DNA of 64,000 nt, taken from CALJDF01 sp038121105. GTDB lineage: Bacteria > Pseudomonadota > Alphaproteobacteria > SHVP01. The stretch lies in assembly GCA_038121105.1 (NCBI GenBank), contig JAYONB010000002.1, forward strand, positions 267,654-331,653. The letters are read 5' to 3'. Position numbers and translations under genes: made by a program. The notes beneath the pieces are model-generated. The model saw only the letters and a list, made by a program, of their open reading frames with translations. It made no database searches and was not told where the DNA came from. Positions within the stretch are counted from its first letter, which is position 1, and each line of letters opens with the position of its first letter. This document shows, piece after piece, positions 60,050 through 64,000 of the stretch.

Positions 60050-60771
60050 CCGACCTTCCGGCAACTACGCCGACGCGCAAGCTTGGCTTGGTGATCGACC
60101 TGGATACCTGTGTTGGGTGCCATGCTTGTGCCGTCAACTGTAAAGAGTGGAACAGCGGCGGTTTCGCCGCACCGCTTAGCGACACCGACCCGTATGGGGC
60201 GGAACCCGATGGTGTTTGGTTTAATCGTGTTCACAGCTTTGAGGCAGATACCAAAGGCGCCGGAAGAACGGTGCACTTTCCGCGGTCGTGTTTGCATTGC
60301 GACAACGCGCTTTGCGTGACGGTTTGTCCCACGGGCGCGTCTTATAAACGCGAAGAAGACGGCATCGTCTTGGTGGACGAAGACAAGTGTATCGGGTGCA
60401 AGTTGTGCTCTTGGGCTTGTCCGTATGGTGCGCGCGAGTATGACGTGAACGAAGGCGTGATGAAGAAGTGCACCTTGTGCATCGACCGTATCTACAATGA
60501 AAACCTTGATGAGGCGCAACGGGTGCCGGCTTGTGTCTCAACCTGCCCGGTGAGCGCGAGGCATTTTGGCGATTTGTCCGACCCCCATTCTGCTGTCAGC
60601 CAACTGGTTGCTGATCGAGGCGGCCAACCGCTGATGCCGGAACTGGGTTATGCGCCGGTCAATCGATACCTGTCGCCTCGATCTGAAACGTCGCAAGCCG
60701 CGGCACTCGAACCAACCGCTGACTCGGTGGAGGGTAAGTTCCTCCAGTGGGTCGACCGACTCCTCTCATAA
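60046..60771 (+). CDS. soeB: Iron-sulfur subunit, SoeB-like
   Basis: 241 aa from GTG 60046, overlapping the A-subunit stop by four bases (GTGA). Four Cys clusters are visible: CVGCHACAVNCKEW, CLHCDNALCVTVCPTGA, CIGCKLCSWACPYGARE and the CTLC with CVSTCPVSA group, so four [4Fe-4S] clusters as in DmsB/PsrB. It carries electrons between the Mo subunit and the membrane subunit. No signal. Length is close to the SoeB of purple sulfur bacteria. Confidence 0.88.
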   Translation: MTDLPATTPTRKLGLVIDLDTCVGCHACAVNCKEWNSGGFAAPLSDTDPYGAEPDGVWFNRVHSFEADTKGAGRTVHFPRSCLHCDNALCVTVCPTGASYKREEDGIVLVDEDKCIGCKLCSWACPYGAREYDVNEGVMKKCTLCIDRIYNENLDEAQRVPACVSTCPVSARHFGDLSDPHSAVSQLVADRGGQPLMPELGYAPVNRYLSPRSETSQAAALEPTADSVEGKFLQWVDRLLS

Positions 60772-60789
60772 GTATACTCGGAGCAAAGC

Positions 60790-61749
60790 GTGCATCCGGC
60801 TTATTCCGTCATCCTCTTTACGGTCTCCTCTGGTGCGGGGTACGGCATGCTGTTCCTCATGTCGATTCTCGCTGGCCTTGGACGCTTGCCGATTGATCCA
60901 TGGTTTTCATGGCCTGCTTTTGTGATCGCATTAGGTCTTATTTCCGTCGGTTTGCTGTCGTCCTTGTTGCATCTCGGTCACCCGGAACGATTTCTGAGGG
61001 CGCTGACCCAATGGCGTTCATCTTGGTTGTCGCGTGAGGGCGTGCTGGCGATCGGCACTTTCGGCCCGGCGGGCCTCTTTGCGCTGGGGTGGTTGTTCTT
61101 TGAAGTCGATACTCAGAGCCCAGGCCTCGCCATTGTATTGCTTTCGGTCGTGACCGCGGTCCTTTGCGTCGCGACGGTCTTTTCGACATCGATGATTTAC
61201 GCCAGCCTCAAGCCCATTCCCCAATGGTGTCGCGGAGATGTGCCTTATGGATATTTGACGCTCTCCTTCGCGAGTGGCGCGCTGCTTCTTAACGCCCTCG
61301 CCGCCCTCACGGGATCGACGTTCGATGGCATTTCGATTGTCGCCCTGATCGGCCTTGTCCTAGGCTATGCGGTCAAGACCCGATACTGGCGCGGCATCCG
61401 AGCGGCAAAACCGTTATCGACGGCGGGTTCTGCGATCGGCCTGGAGAAGGGAACCAGCGTCCGATCTCTCGATCCGCCGCATACCGAACCCAACTATCTG
61501 CAAAAAGAGATGGGGTACCGTGTCGCCCGCAAGCATGCCGACAAACTGCGACAGTTTGCCTATATCGTTGGATTCGGTGTTCCCGTCCTAGTGCTCCTCA
61601 TCGGATTGGGGCTGAGCGGTCCCCTTCTGACGGCGCTTGCGGTGATTGCGGCGGTGTCAGCGCACGTGGGCATTGTCGTCGAACGCTGGTTGTTCTTTGC
61701 CGAGGCGACCCATGCCGTGACGCTTTATTACGGCGCTGAGTCGATCTAA
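60790..61749 (+). CDS. soeC: DmsC/SoeC-like membrane anchor subunit
   Basis: 319 aa from GTG 60790. About eight membrane helices (for example YSVILFTVSSGAGYGMLFLMSILA, FVIALGLISVGLLSSLLHLGHPERFLRAL, SFASGALLLNALAALTG). HLGHPERFLRAL with its His and WRSSWLSREG are typical of DmsC-type subunits that deliver electrons to quinone without haem. It follows the B subunit by 18 bases. Together the three form a membrane-bound, cytoplasm-facing complex. Subunit name follows the SoeABC assignment. Confidence 0.88.
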   Translation: MHPAYSVILFTVSSGAGYGMLFLMSILAGLGRLPIDPWFSWPAFVIALGLISVGLLSSLLHLGHPERFLRALTQWRSSWLSREGVLAIGTFGPAGLFALGWLFFEVDTQSPGLAIVLLSVVTAVLCVATVFSTSMIYASLKPIPQWCRGDVPYGYLTLSFASGALLLNALAALTGSTFDGISIVALIGLVLGYAVKTRYWRGIRAAKPLSTAGSAIGLEKGTSVRSLDPPHTEPNYLQKEMGYRVARKHADKLRQFAYIVGFGVPVLVLLIGLGLSGPLLTALAVIAAVSAHVGIVVERWLFFAEATHAVTLYYGAESI

Positions 61750-61764
61750 CGCCAGGGACTGGTT

Positions 61765-64000
61765 TTACTGGCAGGTGCCCCTCGAACAGGTCTGAACGTG
61801 GACGCCGGCAAACCGGTAAGGGTTCCCACCCACCGTTCCGGAGCCAAAGACTTTGCCGCCGACACCGGCAACGGCGTTGCCGGCTTGGTTGGTATAGAAC
61901 GAGCCTGCGTGACTACCGCTAACGCCAAGGAGGGCGCCGGTCCCTGAAACAGAGCCGATGAACGAATGTCCGGGAGAATCTGAGCCGATTGCGCTGAAGG
62001 TTCCGCTTAATCCCCCGCCGTCAAAATTTGTAACCGTCAATGTGCCGTTGCTGGCCACACCTGAGAAGTTAACGCTGAATGTGGCGTCGCCGTGCTCGAT
62101 ATATTGTGCGCCGTTGTGTTCCACGAAAGCGACCATGTGCCCGCCGTAAGAGGCCGACCCCGTCGTCGGTATTTGCGCGAAATCCTGAACGGCGCCGGCG
62201 GTCCAGAAGCCTAAGAGCCTCTCGAATGTCGAGGGTGAGAGGGGCTCGATTTCACCTGCAATGAATCCCCAAGAGCAGTAACTGCAGTCCGCGTAAGTGC
62301 CGCTCAGTCCTGGGATGTTGTCCAGGGTTGCGATGGCAAGCACCCCATTAGCGGCTTCAATGCTGTTGAAAGTCACGGTGCTGGCGCAGCTGGCGCTCGT
62401 GCAGTTGACGGTCGCAGCGAACTCCTTGTCGTCTATGAAAGCGCTGTGGCCGTTTGTTGCGGGTGACGTCCCGAACGCGGAGTCTTTGTCGCCAAGTGTC
62501 ACAAACAATAGATCACCGCCGCCGCTCGACTTCGTCATGTCGAAAGTCGCAGCCACCTTGTTCGAATTTGGGTCGGTTTGGATCTTCACGTTATTCGGAC
62601 TGATGGTCTGGTTGGTGAAGGAAAAGGGCGCCAAAGCGCCGGACGACTGATTCACCGAAACACCGGCGCCGGCCACCCATCCGGTAAGTCGGCGATTGAA
62701 GCTTGTCCCGGTGGTGGAAGCTAGATGAGCGCTTCGCGTGCCAAGCGTCTCAGTCGTCCTGTTGAAGTTGATCGCCGGGTGGTAGGTCTGGACGGCCTCA
62801 ATACCCCGGTTGCGTTCGAATGGCGTGACTGTTCTGGAATTGGGAACATTGCCACTCAATATAATGAAATGGTCGGGTTCATCCTTACCGTAGAAGTCGT
62901 GTTCGGTTTCGGTCGAAACCGTGTCGTCGCAGTTGCAAGCAGACCCAAAAACACCGTCGAACAAACGCGGCGAGGTGCCGTCTCCGGTCAGCAACGAGAA
63001 ACCTCCGAAACCTCCCTTGATGATTCTCTCTCCGTTCGATTCGGCCACAACCTGACCCACGAAAAGGGAGAACGCCATCTGCTGCGATGCGCCCGTACCG
63101 CTGACGCCGCCGGAGAACGCCGCAAATGGCCGTTGCGCTGTGGTCGATTGCGATGTGTCCCAGTAGATTGCGGCATCGGCACCGGTCTGGGAGATGGAGA
63201 GGTTGCCGCCATCCGCAGCCGGGATTCCCAACACCTTTGATCCCAAAATAAAGTCGTCCCGGGCCTTATAAAAAGTCGCGCCGGATGTCGGGAACGTTGT
63301 CGTCGGTATCCCCGCAAAAGCCAGAACCCTGTGTCCGTCACCGTTATCGGTGAGTTCATAGAGGATGTACTCGTTGTCGGGAAACAATACGCTGGTGCCG
63401 GTCAGGGTGCCGCTCCCGAAGGGGTTCGTTAAGGCTGTAATGCCGGTCGTCGTGCCAGGGCTAAGCGGTGCGCTGAATGTGCTGGACGAGCTCAATGTCG
63501 CGGTGAACGTGTCACCCGAGACGGAAGCGGTCTGAAAGGGTTTGTCGAGGCCGCTTTGTTGAAGGTCGAGGCCAAAAGGTGATGTGGGGCCGGAGAGGCG
63601 GGTTGCGTGTGTGATGCGGCCCACGAAATTGCCGGCAATACTTGTTCCGAGATTGTTGCTGCTCTGGAGTTGGTTGTTTTGCTGGGCTTCTGTTGTCGCG
63701 TCTACGCCGCTATCCGGCGCGCCGCCGGCGGTTAGTGTCGGGGGCGGCGGGGGCGGCGGGGGCGGGCCGCCCGCGAGGGCATCTGGGTTTTTGCTCGACC
63801 CCAATTCGCCAATCCCGGAGTCGGCGACATTTTGATCGGTTGGTGCTTGCCCGCCGCGAGCTGCCTGTTCGCCACCATCGCCGCCGCGTTCTCCGCCGCC
63901 GCCTTCTCCGCCGCCGCCTTCTCCGCCGCCGCCTTCTCCGCCGCGGCCTTCTCCGCCGCCGCCTTCTCCGCCGCCGCCTTCTCCGCCGCCGCCTTCTCCG
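61765..64000 (-). CDS. Large Gly/Ser/Thr-rich protein with Gly-Glu repeats and Pro run (5' end outside window)
   Basis: Open to the right edge; at least 744 codons, so the start is not visible. N-terminal visible part is a G-E-G-G-G repeat array, then a polyproline run (nine Pro) and a low-complexity beta-rich region with many Ser, Thr, Asn and Gly (TGITALTNPFGSGTLTG, GSGTVGGNPYRFAGVH), ending at Cys-containing QTCSRGTCQ. Low complexity, no enzyme motif and few charged helices suggest a secreted or surface protein. FecR-domain proteins of related bacteria have such linkers, but the relevant N-terminus lies outside. It ends 16 bases from the soeC stop, convergent. Confidence 0.75.
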   Translation of the reverse strand, partial: GEGGGGEGGGGEGGGGEGRGGEGGGGEGGGGEGGGGERGGDGGEQAARGGQAPTDQNVADSGIGELGSSKNPDALAGGPPPPPPPPPTLTAGGAPDSGVDATTEAQQNNQLQSSNNLGTSIAGNFVGRITHATRLSGPTSPFGLDLQQSGLDKPFQTASVSGDTFTATLSSSSTFSAPLSPGTTTGITALTNPFGSGTLTGTSVLFPDNEYILYELTDNGDGHRVLAFAGIPTTTFPTSGATFYKARDDFILGSKVLGIPAADGGNLSISQTGADAAIYWDTSQSTTAQRPFAAFSGGVSGTGASQQMAFSLFVGQVVAESNGERIIKGGFGGFSLLTGDGTSPRLFDGVFGSACNCDDTVSTETEHDFYGKDEPDHFIILSGNVPNSRTVTPFERNRGIEAVQTYHPAINFNRTTETLGTRSAHLASTTGTSFNRRLTGWVAGAGVSVNQSSGALAPFSFTNQTISPNNVKIQTDPNSNKVAATFDMTKSSGGGDLLFVTLGDKDSAFGTSPATNGHSAFIDDKEFAATVNCTSASCASTVTFNSIEAANGVLAIATLDNIPGLSGTYADCSYCSWGFIAGEIEPLSPSTFERLLGFWTAGAVQDFAQIPTTGSASYGGHMVAFVEHNGAQYIEHGDATFSVNFSGVASNGTLTVTNFDGGGLSGTFSAIGSDSPGHSFIGSVSGTGALLGVSGSHAGSFYTNQAGNAVAGVGGKVFGSGTVGGNPYRFAGVHVQTCSRGTCQ
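63880..64000 (-). repeat. 15-base in-frame tandem repeat encoding Gly-Glu-Gly-Gly-Gly
   Basis: Eight consecutive copies of a 15-base unit, plus-strand gccgccgccttctcc, from 63880 to 63999 and continuing past the window. One copy has cgcg and one has gcggcc, the rest are exact. On the minus strand each unit gives G-E-G-G-G. In a coding frame multiples of 15 bases keep the protein in register, so copy-number change would only alter linker length. Confidence 0.95.

Noticed and set aside
63880..64000. CRISPR-like array from regular repeats
   Set aside because: The unit is 15 bases with no spacers and lies in frame inside a coding region; it is a coding microsatellite.
1..64000. tRNA, rRNA, IS elements, integrases or attachment sites
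   Set aside because: No cloverleaf, transposase, integrase or direct flanking repeat was found by eye in any gap; gaps between genes are all under 200 bases.

Overview
The window looks like chromosome of a GC-rich free-living alphaproteobacterium, probably Rhodospirillales-like. The reasons are the Alph_Pro_TM (TIGR02186) family next to TauE, a TRAP transporter, many SDR, VOC, GST and amidase genes, GTG/TTG starts, and purine-rich Shine-Dalgarno sites. I see no rRNA, tRNA, CRISPR, phage or insertion sequence. This taxonomic call is inference from gene content only.

Layout. 0-8.3 kb: a tandem pair of Asp/Glu-racemase-superfamily genes, a divergent fumarate-reductase-type flavoprotein, a DUF3095 protein, a TauD-type dioxygenase, an SDR without its catalytic residues, a membrane protein with a doubtful 5' end, an OsmC gene interrupted by an amber codon, a GST and a NIPSNAP protein. 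8.5-17.2 kb: a polysaccharide-deacetylase-fold enzyme, a small MCGLCG protein coupled to a CobW GTPase, two tandem amidases, VOC proteins, TfoX-N and ParB-like small proteins, and an HsaA-type flavin hydroxylase. 17.2-25.4 kb: an AlkD-like gene and an Lrp regulator divergent from a lone 2-oxoacid dehydrogenase E1/transketolase-like gene, then two VOC genes, a class II aldolase, two unrecognised genes and a cupin. 25.4-28.3 kb: a complete TRAP transporter ending in a strong terminator. 28.5-35.7 kb: a methyltransferase, two tandem orphan family-5 solute-binding proteins and three tandem SDRs. 35.7-38.6 kb: a LysR gene divergent from a PqqC-like/SDR/DOPA-dioxygenase operon.

38.6-50.2 kb is the most coherent catabolic block. 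The minus-strand run is UbiD decarboxylase, small zinc ribbon, GST, a second racemase-like pair and a membrane protein. It is divergent from amidohydrolase, two isochorismatase-like hydrolases, acyl-CoA ligase, FAD-linked oxidase and MFS transporter. The enzymes suit non-oxidative decarboxylation, amide hydrolysis and CoA activation of an aromatic or heterocyclic acid, but the substrate cannot be read from sequence. The racemase-like pair recurs at both ends of this 41-kb stretch, and all visible copies lack the catalytic cysteines of the superfamily.

50.2-64 kb: a small unknown gene, a GAF/HD-GYP protein, then a sulfur/redox block of DsbD/ScsB-like reductase, TlpA-like thioredoxin, TusA-like protein, TIGR02186 protein, TauE exporter and a SoeABC-type membrane-bound sulfite dehydrogenase. 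The right edge cuts a large Gly/Ser-rich, probably surface or secreted protein whose upstream part contains 15-bp in-frame tandem repeats.

Best leads: the Cys-less racemase pairs, histone-H1-like Lys/Ala tails on three unrelated enzymes, the UbiD/zinc-ribbon cluster with an amidohydrolase lacking HxH, the LysR/PqqC-like operon, and the amber codon in OsmC.
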